The notes under the pieces were generated by a model. It had not been told where the DNA came from. It did no database searches and was given only the letters and a program-made list of their open reading frames with translations. From Acanthosepion esculentum (Eukaryota > Mollusca > Cephalopoda > Sepiida > Sepiidae), in the NCBI GenBank assembly GCA_964036315.1, contig OZ038495.1, positions 27,437,766 through 27,501,765 of the forward strand: a DNA stretch of 64,000 nucleotides. Direction: 5' to 3'. Made by a program: the position numbers and the translations under genes. Within the stretch, counting starts at the first letter, position 1, and each line of letters begins with the position of its first letter. Of this stretch, positions 1-10,818 are shown in pieces.

Positions 1-308
1 CCAATTGTGACGATTGCAGCTATCGATTTTTTAGTTAACATTCGTTTCAGTCAGCTGTTGGCTCTCACGCTGGCCAATAGAATCTTCCTGCCTATTCGTG
101 GCAGCCAGCTATAGGCTCTCACTCTGGCCAGTAGAAAATTGCCGTAAACTACATGAAAACTACCGTAGAAGCATGAGAAAAGCCATTATTTCCACTATCG
201 ATGGGAGTTGGGAAATGCAAAGTTGGTGTTGGTCTTTTAGCTAACTTGGAGCATGTGCATGTAAATTTTGGTGCAAATCCGTCGAAAATTGCGGCCGTGC
301 ATTTGTCG

Positions 309-314
309 CACACG

Positions 315-394
<80 letters not shown>
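309..394. repeat. (CA)n microsatellite
   Basis: A nearly pure CA run, slightly degenerate with CG steps at its left edge. The Cys/Val and Thr/His open frames across it are low-complexity artefacts on both strands and not genes. Bases 1-308 and 395-1470 around it hold no feature I recognise. Confidence 0.95.
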
Positions 395-397
<3 letters not shown>

Positions 398-1477
398 CCT
401 TTTATAGATAGGGATTATTTTCTTTCGGCTATAAAGATTGGGTAAGTAAAATTTGCACTGTTGAGTTTCCCAGAGACTGGCCTCAACTGGATTCTAGGTG
501 ATTCCAGTCATTCATATCAATACCTTTCCAACTGTCTATATTAATTCACATGAAATAGAGCAATATCCCTATATCTACACTGCAATGTAATTAGTGCTAC
601 TAATTATGTTTATTTAAAATAGTATTCTTAAAAGAAAATTATAATTTATTTGTTGAATTGTGGCAATAACAATTTGCCCATTTAGAACGAAATGGGGTTT
701 ATTTTGTGCAGGTACATATAAACGACAATCATCTGGAAGAAATGTATTGAAATTCGAATCTCAAGTTCATATCCACATTATGAGATTGATGGATGAAGAA
801 TTACATTTAAGAATGGATATAGGGAAAAGAACTCTAAAAAGTTCAACAATGATCGAAGGTACCACCGAGATTTGAATAATCTGGTGCAGGTCTGATATGG
901 GCGGATTGACAATTATAGCGCCGATCTGTCAGCTGTATCAGGATATATTATAAAAGTTTCTTTTTTTCAAAATACGAAATTTCCAGACAATGTGGAATTA
1001 GGAAATGTGTAAATAGCGCACGGTATCGGGTCCTAAATTATTTGGTAACACATGTGAGACCAATTAGTAAGCATTCTTTAAAATGAATTAGTAAAATCGA
1101 ATAAAATTGGCGTGAATACGTAAAGACCGTTTTCAAAATATTTTTCCCCGATGAAATGTCGTTGTGCAGTTGTCGTTGTCGATGGACCAGATGAGTGGGA
1201 AAAGGCCGGATTTCTTCTGGCACAAAAAAAACTTTCACAGACTGGAAAACAAGGCAGAATTTCTCTGATACTTGGTGTGGGATTAAGGCGGGGAAGTATT
1301 GTGAGCATGGCAAGTTACACCTAATATTAATATGATACGTTAGAGATACTTTGACTTTCTGTTTCTAAAAGCATACGAAGAGATATTTTTCACGAACATA
1401 AACAGTTTCAGAAAGATAGTATGAGCGATTATAATCCATCACATGCAGAGAAGAAAACTAATGTCCTTCTTAATAAA

Positions 1478-2415
1478 TTAGATTCCATGGCACTAACGAG
1501 TTCAGCAAATATACAAAAATAGAAAGGAGCATAAGGCAAGGATGTGTCTTCTCACCCGACTTATTCAACCTATACAGCGAGGAAATTATGAGATAATTGG
1601 AAATCCTACCGTGATTCAACATTGGCGGCCACAATCTTAACAACATAAGATACACAGATGACAGTACTGATAGCAGACACAGATAAGAAATTACAAAACC
1701 GCCTACAGAAGGTAGCAAAGGAGAGCGAGAAGAAGGGACTAAGCATAAACTACAAGAAGACAGAATGCATGGTCATCAGTAAAAACATGAGCCCGAAATG
1801 CGGCTTGCCGGTCAGGGCTACTAAAATCAAGGAGGTGCGGAATTTTAGATATCTGGGAAGTGTTTTGACAGAAAACGGTAAGTGCGACACTGAGATCTGT
1901 AGATGTATTGGGATGAACAAGGACGCATTCCAAAAGCTGGACAGACTATTGCGATACAGTAGGATTTCTTTGGCAACAAAGAAAGAGTTACGCGATATCT
2001 GTCATACTTTACGGTAGCGAATGTTGGACGGTCTCCTCAAAGATGAAGAAGCGACTCGAGGCAACGGAGGTATGGTTCTAAAGATGGATGCTAAGGATAT
2101 CATGGACCGGGCGTTTGAGCAAAGACGAGGTTTTGTAGAGGATGCAAACATGGATGAGTTTTATACTTAACATCAGGTAGAGGCAGCTGAAGTTTCTGGG
2201 ACACGTAATGAGGCCTGAAGCATCTGATACTCACAGGTCGATTAGAAGGAAAGAGTGACAAGGGAAAGCAACGCGTGATATACATGGCGGGCTTAAGAAA
2301 GTAGATGACAGAACGGGGTCTGTAGGATGTGGCAGAACGACGAAACTTATTGAGACCCACAAGGGACAGGAGAAAGTGGAGAGCTGTGATCGCCTACGTC
2401 CTGAAAGAACAACAC
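1478..2415 (+). pseudogene. LINE family A, reverse-transcriptase C-terminal fragment
   Basis: 5'-truncated non-LTR retrotransposon. In order one can read the [14 protein letters not shown] block of reverse transcriptase, the catalytic YxDD region (here YTDD, near 1650), a KKTECMVIS block, a YLGSVLTE block (about 1851-1875), and then the thumb and C-terminal region with FLGHVMR-like and RRKWRAVIAYVL-like stretches up to about 2410. Against the sister copy at 12.8-13.6 kb the active-site box has Thr for Ala and lacks two bases right after it, which shifts the frame. Further stops follow near 1590 and 2015. The family resembles RTE/BovB-like elements common in invertebrates; that clade call is from memory of conserved blocks, not an alignment. 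Dead copy. Confidence 0.85.
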
Positions 2416-2734
2416 TTGAGGAAGATTCTGAAGCGGAAGGTTTAAATTGCTGGGCAGCAGTTGATCAGCAAAGAAGATCATTGGAATGCTTTTGTGGGGG
2501 ATATAAAGTTATTTCCTACGACTTGCTCAAAAATCGGTGGAAGATCGTTTTCTAAACTACTATCATGACATGGAACTGTTACTCGGCACATTTTTATTGT
2601 TTTATTCAAAAGTTTCCTCGTTTTACGGCTTGCCTACGATCTGTAATTATAATATTTACATATAACTTTTCTTGACATCTCAGTAACTTGGTGTTGTAGC
2701 ATATAATGGGTATGTCCCCATTCACATAAATACA
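2416..2734. other. No gene seen
   Basis: The end of the LINE A remnant fades into AT-rich sequence. Neither strand shows a frame, repeat or motif I recognise. Confidence 0.5.
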
Positions 2735-2925
2735 GTAGTAAATACTGTATGTTGGTCTGCACTCGGAGATTCATCTCCAGCTGTGCTGGTCAAACTCTCT
2801 GCCTCCGGGTATAGATGATCCCGGGACGAGGCTATGTCCAAGGGCAGAATCTCGTCTCGGGAAACAGCTACCCGGCTTCGTTTTATACGAAATAATGATA
2901 TGCCGTAAAAAAACAAAAAAAAAAA
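2735..2925 (+). repeat. SINE-like repeat S5, single copy
   Basis: Holds the S5 core: an imperfect hairpin around GGAGATTCATCTCCAGCTG, then CAAACTCTCTGCCTCCGGG, a GACGAGGCTATG block and CGGGAAACAGCTACCCGG. It ends in GATATGCCGTAAAA followed by an A/C-rich tail. The core recurs at 18.9, 38.3, 39.3-39.7 and 59.9-60.4 kb, and the same 3' end closes repeat S6 at 4.9 and 62.5-62.8 kb. Probably a retroposon; a tRNA head is not obvious. Confidence 0.7.
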
Positions 2926-4480
2926 ACAAACCAAATTTTATGTTTGAGGTGTTCGCATTTCTTTACTGCTACCAAGATTATTCCTTCTCAGGTGTGGTTC
3001 TTTTGAGAAATTCTATCTTTTCTCTTTGCGGTAACACTGCAACCCTCTTCAAAAATATCACACCAGTCCTATATTCGTAAACATATGCTTTGTTTTTATG
3101 GAAACATCAGTTTAAGATTCTGAGATATTTACGTTTTCTATAAGCCTGATCTCGAAATAACCCCAACAGCCGATAATAAATCTAAAACAAATCTCAAAAG
3201 ATTGACACTCTTCGTCTTGGCAATTCATTCTCATAAATAAGTACATTGGTACATATTAATATGTTTATAAATATTAATAAGTTGCGTGTGTTTAGTGATT
3301 GTAATAAAAATAAGTATTTATATGTAGGTTTCTGTATGTATACGAGAGCATCTAATGTTACAGTGTCTATTAAAGTGCGCCTACAAGCTCACCAATACCC
3401 ACAAGTACAATCTGCCAAACTGGTTGAAATCTACGGACAGATGTCTATAGAGTGATTTGCATATTTCTAAGAATCTTTTGTCTGTGCAACATCATCGCAG
3501 CAGTTCGCTTCTTCTCAAACTTTGTATCACTTTTTCGTTTTCTCTCTGCCTTCTTTTGCTTTCCTTCCTCGTTCTGTAACTGCCTAAGAAATTTACTTCC
3601 CGCGTCTCTTGACGATGATCAGGAAAGGAAGTGTAGAATTTTGGCTAGCACTTTGCCAGTGCATAATTCTATACTGCGCTTGGCATTTCGTATAATGTCA
3701 TTATCAGTGAATAGGAAGAAGCTATCACCATTAACACAAGACTCGTACATCTCTGTCGAACACACCACGGCAGACACAAGACAGAATATTATTACTGCTC
3801 ATGATTTAATCAAAGTTGCGTATAAGATAACAGTTTGGCGGATTCAAACAATATACAACAATCTCTAACTGGTAGAGGAAAACTTCGATTTAAAAACAGT
3901 TTTGAATCATATGAAAAGAAATACAACTTACGTCATTATTAGCGGTCTTTCAGATATAAGGTATATAAAGAAAAAGAAAACTATTTTACGGAATAATTCT
4001 TTACGATGTAATACAACATATAATGTGTTCCAAGTAAATTGAATTATGGTAAGAGAAGATGCCACGTCGTTGCTCACTCTCTTCTTGAATATAACATCGT
4101 GACATGCTAAAAAGAATGACAGAAGAAAGAGGTCCGAAAATAGAATTAAACCTTAGTATCGGGTATTAATGGAAAATATATTATTAGCAATGTATTGATC
4201 TCGAGTAAATCTTTAAATGAAATGAACCCATTTAACCCTCCATAAAAGAATTCCTTTTAGTAACGGATGCTATCAACGTGTCTGTCATGCTGAACGAGAT
4301 ATTTCGATGATAGAAAGTTCTATTTAAAGTATGGCCGAAAAGAATAATTGGCTAACATTAATTTTTTTCGTTGAATGGACATGCAATATTGTATAAAACA
4401 AACAACGCTATAATGATCAAAACAGCATAATTCTCTACGAAATTGTGTACACACATTTTCTTTATACAGATCAACATCTC
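2926..4480. other. Unrecognised AT-rich stretch
   Basis: No recognisable gene. The longest frame, 3452-3868 (+), would give 138 residues: a hydrophobic first 45 or so (Phe/Cys/Leu-rich) and then a polar, ordinary-looking part. I see no known domain. A frame of this size can arise by chance or from an unknown repeat, so it is not called as a gene. Confidence 0.4.
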
Positions 4481-4965
4481 GTCCTGGGTATGACGATAAA
4501 CTACATCCGCGTCCAGGGTAAGACGATAAACTACGTCCTACAGCAATGCCTCTCATCAGGAGGTTTTGAGGAGCGTGGAACGACTTCTTAATTGTTGGTG
4601 TTCCCAGATCCACCCTGACGCAGTGTGGTGGCACCTGTTAGGGTCCCAGTTGTGGGAAAATAGTTAACCCCGAAACTGAGGTAAAAACATTATGAAAGTG
4701 TAAAAATATGTTTTAATACCAGAAATACTTTGTAAAAACATTATTACCAGAAATAAATTTTATAAGAAAAAACAAATCTATTACCAGCAATACGTATTTA
4801 GAAAAAAATTACCAGCAATATATTTTTAAAAAATAATATTACCACTTATACATTTTTGAGGAAAAAAAATATTACCAAAAATAGATTACAAAAATATTAA
4901 AGTTGTTGGCATTGAATGAACCATTGAGGTTGATATGCCGTAAACCAAAACAAGCCAAACCAAAC
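4481..4965 (+). repeat. Repeat S6 with iterated ATTACCAGCAATA units
   Basis: Starts with two tandem units of about 28 bp (GGGTATGACGATAAACTAC, then GGGTAAGACGATAAACTAC). A CTCATCAGGAGGTTTTGAGG block and GGGTCCCAGTTGTGGG follow, then several irregular units of ATTACCAGCAATA plus T/A runs, and the 3' end ATTGAGGTTGATATGCCG with a CAAAAC-rich tail. Related copies lie at 43.5-43.9 kb (reverse) and 62.1-62.9 kb. Non-coding retroposon-like element of unknown class. Confidence 0.75.
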
Positions 4966-4986
4966 AGAGCAATATCAGAGTAGATA

Positions 4987-5510
4987 CAGGGGAGAACAAA
5001 TATTCGTACACATACACATTTTAAAATTTATTTTATTTCCTACTAATGACTAAAGATAATTTTCATATAATTAACTGTACACAGAAGCATTACATTTAAT
5101 ATTTAAGAAAAACATTAAAAAATGATTTAATAGGAATACATACAATTTATCCATTTTAATGTTTGAAAAAATTATTCGTACAATACAAAAAAGAATACAT
5201 TATCTTCATTTAATACTTTGTAGAATAGGCATTATTCATTTCTATAGGAACCAATTTCTTCTTGGAGTACTCAATTAATGATTTCAAAATTTTATTTGGT
5301 ATTTTGTTCCATTCTTCTTCGAATATGTTCTTCTGATCCGAAATGTTTGTTGGAGCTCTCGATTGGGTTTGCTTCCAAAATATTTTGATATGATGCGGCA
5401 TTATACCATTTGTTACTGATATGTTGCCAGTACCTCTTACAAAAAAAACATAGCCAAAGCATGATGCTGCCGCCACCAAATTTCACTGTTGGTACTTTGT
5501 TCTTTGTTTG
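4987..5510 (-). pseudogene. Tc1-like transposase, internally deleted
   Basis: The terminal sequence CAGGGGAGAACAAATATTCG starts at 4987 after a TA, as expected of a Tc1-type end. Reading the minus strand from about 5486, the translation gives the KFGGGSIM block of DD34E transposases, then a TGN..NGIM region. It jumps directly to a NPIE-like block, so the segment with the second catalytic aspartate is missing. A last frame (5210-5479) has an EEEWNKIP block and ends in STKY, the usual C-terminus. The pieces lie in two frames. The 5' part is cut off by the 109-bp array. Non-functional. Confidence 0.8.
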
Positions 5511-5511
5511 G

Positions 5512-6086
5512 TATCACCCTCTAGTATATGGAATCAATCATTTAGAATTTAGTTAAATACGAAAAATAAGGTTATATAAACTAAATATAATATCAGTCAC
5601 GAGAGGTTAGATATGTTCGCTATCACCCTCTAGTATATGGAATCAATCATTTAGAATTTAGTTAAATACGAAAAATAAGGTTATATAAACTAAATATAAT
5701 CTCAGTACCCAGAGGTTAGATATGTTTGTTATCACCCTATAGTATATGGAATCAATCATTTAGAATTTAGTTAAATACGAAAAATAAGGTTATATAAACT
5801 AAATATAATCTCAGTACACAGAGGTTAGATATGTTTGTTATCACCCTCTAGTATATGGAATCAATCATTTAGAATTTAGTTAAATACGAAAAATAAGGTT
5901 ATATAAACTAAATATAATATAAGTCCCAAGAGGTTAGATATGTTTGTTATCACCCTATAGTATATGGAATCAATCATTTAGAATTTAGTTAAATACGAAA
6001 AATAAGGTTATATAAACTCAATATAATATAAGTCCCCAGAGGTTAGATATGTTCGGTATTACCCTCTAGTATATGGGATCAATCAT
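5512..6086. repeat. 109-bp tandem array, about 5.2 units
   Basis: TATCACCCT starts units at 5512, 5621, 5730, 5839 and 5948, and a slightly changed TATTACCCT starts the last at 6057. Every step is exactly 109 bp. Units differ only at a few positions around TCAGTCACGAGAGG and CTCTAGTATATGG. The unit is AT-rich and non-coding. The array abuts the broken end of the Tc1-like relic. Confidence 0.95.
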
Positions 6087-6267
6087 TTAATTTTATTATT
6101 TAATTGTAAGGAATTAATAAACCAAAAAATTAAATGCTGTACCCTTTTTCTTAAATATTTGTTTTGAAAGGAAAATACAGCGTTTATTGTCTACTTTGAA
6201 GTAAATTCAAATAAATATTTTGAAAATGTTAAACAAATGAGTTGATGTTCCTTGAAAGGGTAAAAAG

Positions 6268-6741
6268 CTATTTTTTGAAGTGGGATGTTATAGTAATCAA
6301 GTTGTTTTTTTTCAATCTAGAATAATAAATATTAGATGCTTGCAAAAACTGATACAGTTTCAACAACGTTAAATGGGTAAGTCGTTGATTTGGGATGCGA
6401 CTTGTACGGATACATTTTGGACCGGTAATTTGATCAGGTCCGCGGTTTAGACGGGGTCGTCGCACAGGACGCAGACATGAAAAAATAGTTAAATAGTCTT
6501 CTCTTGCTGATAGATTTTTTACTCTTGTAGCAGTGGAGACATCTGGGATTATTGGCCTTCTTTCGATGGCGTTTCTTCGGAGTATTGGCGGGATGGCGTC
6601 TCGATTAAGGGGACGAGTTTCGCGAAACGGAGTGGCTCTTGGGGCGTGTCTCACTGGCGATGGTGCGGGTAATGCTTTCTCCATCATTCCAGCAGGTGGA
6701 GGATAGCAAAAAAACATTTTGTTTATAGTTACATTGTTCAA
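6268..6741 (-). other. Unrecognised 157-codon open frame (hypothetical)
   Basis: The longest open frame here that is neither low-complexity nor clearly transposon-derived. Residues about 12-70 are rich in Pro and Arg (several PP, RP and AP steps), and the rest is basic (pI would be high). There is one short hydrophobic stretch (HLTLLKLYQFL) near residues 123-133. The Pro/Arg part sits in a GC-richer patch (about 6400-6680) than its surroundings. No signal peptide, known domain or splice pattern is evident. It could be an exon, part of an ORF1-like protein of an unknown retroelement, or chance. I would not assign a function. Confidence 0.25.
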
Positions 6742-6744
6742 ACT

Positions 6745-7317
6745 TTTTTTTTCAATAAATTCGCGACGTTAAATAATTTCGATTCCTAATGAAGGCACAA
6801 TATAAATATCTATTCCAGTCACAGTTACTTCCCCAAAAAGAGGAACAAGAATCCAGGCTTCGATTAAATTTACATTGTCATCAAAATCGAATAGAAACGT
6901 ATATATAAGAGTTAATTTAACTCGCAGTATTTATCTATAAATGAAGTTATTACGTACTTCTTTCAGACTATGCTTTCACGAATACGTTTAGAAACTTATC
7001 ATCATGAATATATGTAACATACGACTCTTATCAAAATGTTTTCACTCAGTGAAAACTTGGGGAAGGCCAGGTACAGGGTTTTCCCCTAGGTGACAATTGT
7101 CCTTGCTGCGCCAATGGAAGAAATCCTATGACCGGCAAAATTATAAAAACCGGCTCGAGAGGCAACAGGGAAAATCTCTAACATGACAACCGAGAATGAA
7201 GGTTCCACGTTCTGATGAGGGACCCGAAGCCACTTTTGAACACAATGGCAAAAGATAATTGACTGGGGTTGGACTTGCTATGCATACAAATTAGTGATTT
7301 AATTTCCCTTTACACCA

Positions 7318-7318
<1 letters not shown>
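6745..7318. other. No gene seen
   Basis: AT-rich sequence, with a moderately GC-richer patch at 7050-7250. No frame or motif I recognise. Confidence 0.5.
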
Positions 7319-7393
<75 letters not shown>

Positions 7394-7399
7394 ATATAT

Positions 7400-7487
<88 letters not shown>

Positions 7488-7498
7488 GTATGTATGTA

Positions 7499-7529
<31 letters not shown>

Positions 7530-7535
7530 GTGTGC
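7319..7535. repeat. (TA)n-(TG)n compound microsatellite
   Basis: TA repeats with a few TCTA and TACA interruptions pass into GTAT and GT repeats at the right edge. The Tyr/Ile open frames on both strands are artefacts. Confidence 0.95.
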
Positions 7536-8129
7536 AGTGGATAAGCATCCAAACACTAACAAATGTGTAGTTTTACTTTTGATGGTTAACCCTTTCCCCG
7601 GCGTAGACGTGTATATACATTTTTACGTTAAAAGTGTCTTTTTTCGGGTAAAGACGAGTAAACACGTTAAAAACATAACGTTCAAAAAACAGCTACACGT
7701 GTTTATATAGCGATCTTGATTCGTTTTATGCTCTTCGGAGCTTGAAACGAGTCCACTTGTCAACTCATACGTCTGGTAGATGGGTTAGCCACCGTTCGGG
7801 TATTTCAAGTTGCCCCAGTTTCTTAGTTACGATATCAAAACAAATTTAAAAAAATCGTCTGAAAATGAAACGTTTTTCCAGAAATTCTTGGTGGAGAAGT
7901 GGTTAAGAAACAATGCTTTCTCCTGTATGTGTTGTATTCTTCAAAGCGTAGGCAATCCTGTCTTTCAACACTTTGCAGCGATAAGCAATGCTTGTCTGCT
8001 TAATTGTTGGTTTCCGTCTATTCGCATTGTCTTATGACTTGTAATGTTCAACTTTTGCAATTCTATCATCATCATTCTCTTGCCCAGATTTGTAAACTGT
8101 CTCACTCACTCAATCAATGTACAAATATC
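7536..8129. other. No gene seen
   Basis: Unique-looking sequence. A locally GC-richer part near 7590-7760 contains several ACGTTAAAA-type steps in both orientations, but no clear inverted repeat or conserved frame. Confidence 0.4.
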
Positions 8130-8440
8130 TTTTTTTTTTTATCTTCACTTTCGTTAAAAACTGCTCGTTGCCACATGCTCCGGCCGTGGTATTTCCAGCA
8201 TTCTTTAGAATATCATCTCTATTGTCTCAAATCTCCTCTTCATCTGGGAGGAAATTGTCCTGAACTCGCTGCCATATTATTACTTGATATTACATGACAG
8301 AGCAGCACTCTTTACGTTGTTTCAAATGACATTTTCCTGTTTCTTATTAGTTTGATTATTTTTTGTGCGGTGGTATCTTTTTATGTTTCTATTCACCTGC
8401 GGAAATTTCATGTCACATTTCCGTTGTATGTTAAAACATT
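8130..8440 (-). pseudogene. LINE family A, C-terminal fragment
   Basis: On the minus strand one can read a KCDMKF-like block, LIRNRKMSFETT, CHVIS, SSQMKRRFETIEM and RMLEIPRPEHV. These follow the order of family A C-terminal blocks (compare 13390-13550 and 48.0-48.6 kb). Several stops and frameshifts are present. Both ends are truncated. Confidence 0.7.
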
Positions 8441-8651
8441 TCCTAGATCATTAAATGTGTGTAATTTTTCATTTTAACATCTCACACTAGTTACTCACAG
8501 CCTGTGATGTTTTCAAAACGAACGTACACGTTTGTGCTAGTTAATTCAAACAACAACTTTAGTTTCCTTTCTTTCACCATTCGGTCAGTTTTAGACCCAC
8601 TGGAGTGACAGGGTGTAATCGATTTTTATTTTCCTCAGATTAGGTCATTTA

Positions 8652-8995
8652 CAGTGGTGTGCAGTAATATGAATCTGTTTTCGCGGTGTATGATGAAATT
8701 TGTTTTGCGTTTGAAAAAAATTGCGTCATCAGTGATTGCATCAGATTTTTATCACGCCCCGACACTATTGTCTCGAGCATCGATTAGTTGTCCTACAGTC
8801 ACTTTCTGCGATGGACCTTACTGCAAGGAAGCGTCCGAAAATTGTAACGCTGCACGAACAGACTGGCAAGTATTACCAGTGAGCAAATCAAAGTACTATA
8901 GACTGGCCAGGAAACTCCCTTGTTTTAAATCCAATCGAAAGTATGTGGTCAATCTGAATGAAACGACTTTGAGGAATGGACATACGAGCGACTAA
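8652..8995 (+). mobile_element. Internally deleted Tc1-like element
   Basis: The end CAGTGGTGTGCAGTAATATG follows a TA at 8650-8651. From 8812 a short frame begins MDLTARKRPKIVTLHEQTGK, typical of the N-terminus of Tc1-family transposases, and stops. About 30 bp later the sequence reads DWPGNS and NPIESMWSI, the block around the last catalytic acid. Most of the transposase, including the first two catalytic residues, is missing. It is therefore a MITE-like derivative. I could not find the matching right terminal repeat, so the right boundary is a guess. Confidence 0.65.
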
Positions 8996-9475
8996 CATGT
9001 GCACTGGGTCATGTTTCATTAAAATAAATACGAAAAACGTAAATAATAACGGAATTATTCCTTTTGTTTCAAGTAATTTGCAAAAGGGTGTACATTCTAT
9101 TTTTGCAATTTGTAGTTAGTACTACAGAAGCATTTTTGAGTGGCACTTTTATTCTGAATTTAAATAAACTTAGATGTGATTAGGCGAGACTAACTTAAAA
9201 CGCGTAAAATCTCTGGTCACTAACGGGGGTTGCGCTGGGGTGTGGGCGTCGCTCTACCAAATCGATTCCATTTACAACTACTTGCAATCGCATACCTGCC
9301 ATTTATTATTATTTAATATTATAGCCAGATTACTACATTGACGTTTACTTCTATGGATATTAATTGCAATGGAACCAGACTGTGAGACTCTCTTGAAGAC
9401 TGTACGCAATATTCTTGTCAAAATCAACGCTATTGTAATTTGCATTCTCCTCATTCACCATCGCGTTTGGGCACT
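8996..9475. other. No gene seen
   Basis: Includes a GC-richer segment around 9220-9300. Nothing recognised. Confidence 0.4.
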
Positions 9476-9600
9476 TTGACGTGGTGTAATGGTTAGCGAA
9501 CTTGTCTCGCTAGAAAATTACCACTGAGTAGTGACTCCGATCCTCGCTGGGTGCTCCTTAATCTCGGCCTTGTGCCAAAACTAAGCTTAGTAAATAACTT
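9476..9600 (+). repeat. tRNA-derived SINE (family S2), copy 1
   Basis: GTGGTGTAATGGTTAGCG resembles a pol III A box in a tRNA-like head. A decayed B box (GACTCCGATCCTC) follows about 50 bp later, then GGGTGCTCC and the 3' module CGGCCTTGTGCC. It lies directly next to a second copy. Too decayed to be a tRNA gene. Confidence 0.75.
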
Positions 9601-9605
9601 TGGGT

Positions 9606-9730
9606 ACTCGAGGTGGTGTAATAGCAAGCTTGCCTCGCTAAATCAATTACGACTCAATAGTGAGTTTGATCCTCACTGGGTGATCCATACATTCCGCCTT
9701 GAGCCACATCTAAGCTACGCTTAGAAAATC
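9606..9730 (+). repeat. tRNA-derived SINE (family S2), copy 2
   Basis: Same order as the neighbour: GTGGTGTAATAGCAAGC (A-box region), GAGTTTGATCCTC (B-box-like), GGGTGATCC, and CGCCTTGAGCC as a variant of the 3' module. Head-to-tail with copy 1 at a spacing of about 130 bp. Confidence 0.75.
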
Positions 9731-9884
9731 ACCATTCACCATTACGTATTTCTACAGTTTTCTATATTTTGGGACCTACTAACATCAAATATGACATCGA
9801 AGAATCTCTTCTGTTCGTAAGCAACGGTGATTTTATATATATATATATATATAAAATCTCATTATATTGGTTGCTTTTATTTGT

Positions 9885-10760
9885 TGTTGCTGCTCTCCTT
9901 CTCCTCAACCTTCTCCTCCTCCTCCTCCTTCTCCTCAGTCTTCTTTTTCTTCTTCTCATTCTCCTTCTCTTTTTCTCCCCTTTCTCTTCCTTCTACTTTT
10001 ACCCCCTCTTCTCTTCCTTCTCCTTTTCTCTCCATTTCTCTTCCTCCTCTTTTTTCTCCCATTCTCTTCCTTCTTCTTTCCTGCCACTTCTCTTCCTTCT
10101 TCTTCTTCTCCTTTTTCCTCCACTTCACTTCCTTTTTCTTATTCTATTCCTTCTCGCTCTCTTCCTTCCTTTCTTCTTCTTCTTCTTCTTCTTCTTCTTC
10201 TTCTTCTTCTTCTTCTTCTTCTTCTTCTTCTTCTTTCTTCTTCTTCTTCTTCTTCTTCTTCTTCTTCTTCTTCTTCTTCTTTCTTCTTCTTCTTCTTCTT
10301 CTTCTTCTTCTTCTTCTTCTTCATCTTCTTCTTCTTCTTCTTCTTCTTCTTCTTCTTCTTCTTCTTCTTCTTCTTCTTCTTCTTCTTCTTCTTCTTCTTC
10401 TTCTTCTTCTTCTTCTTCTTCTTCTTCTTCTTCTTCTTCTTCTTCTTCTTCTTCTTCTCTTCTTCTTCTTCTTCTTCTTCTTCTTCTTCTTCTTCTTCTT
10501 CTTCTTCTTCTTCTTCTTCTTCTTCTTCTTCTTCTTCTTCTTCTTCTTCTTCTTCTTCTTCTTCTTCTTCTTCTTCTTCTTCTTCTTCTTCTTCTTCTTC
10601 TTCTTCTTCTTCTTCTTCTTTTCTTCTTCTTCTTCTTCTTCTTCTTCTTCTTCTTCTTCTTCTTCTTCTTCTTCTTCTTCTTCTCTAATCCTCCTTCTCC
10701 ATTTCTTCTATTCCTCTTCCACCACCATCTTTTTTTCTTGTACTCCTCGTTGTTTTTCTT
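9885..10760. repeat. Polypyrimidine tract with a long (TTC)n core
   Basis: Degenerate CT-rich sequence (9885-10165) leads into an almost pure TTC/CTT run (about 10166-10684), broken only by a few single-base slips (for example near 10234, 10281, 10322, 10458 and 10620). More pyrimidine-rich sequence follows. The Leu/Ser/Phe and Lys/Arg/Glu frames of up to 384 codons are artefacts of the repeat. A tract like this can form triplex (H-) DNA. Confidence 0.97.
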
Positions 10761-10767
10761 CTTTTTA

Positions 10768-10818
10768 TTGATATTATTATTATTATTATTATTAGTAGTA
10801 GTAGTAGTATTATTATTA
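10768..10818. repeat. (TTA)n/(GTA)n microsatellite
   Basis: Short ATT repeats turn into AGT repeats and back. The same ATT-to-AGT transition is seen at 37110-37170. Confidence 0.9.

Noticed and set aside
3452..3868. 138-codon frame with a hydrophobic start, considered as a secreted or membrane protein
   Set aside because: No signal-peptide cleavage pattern, no domain, no neighbouring exons. Kept only as a remark.
5512..6086. CRISPR-like array
   Set aside because: Units are 109 bp and contiguous with no unique spacers, and the genome is animal-like. This is a minisatellite.
7269..7552. Tyr/Ile and Cys/Val/His-rich frames at microsatellites (also 20.0, 25.1, 34.5, 49.3 and 54.0 kb)
   Set aside because: Artefacts of TA and CA repeats, open on both strands.
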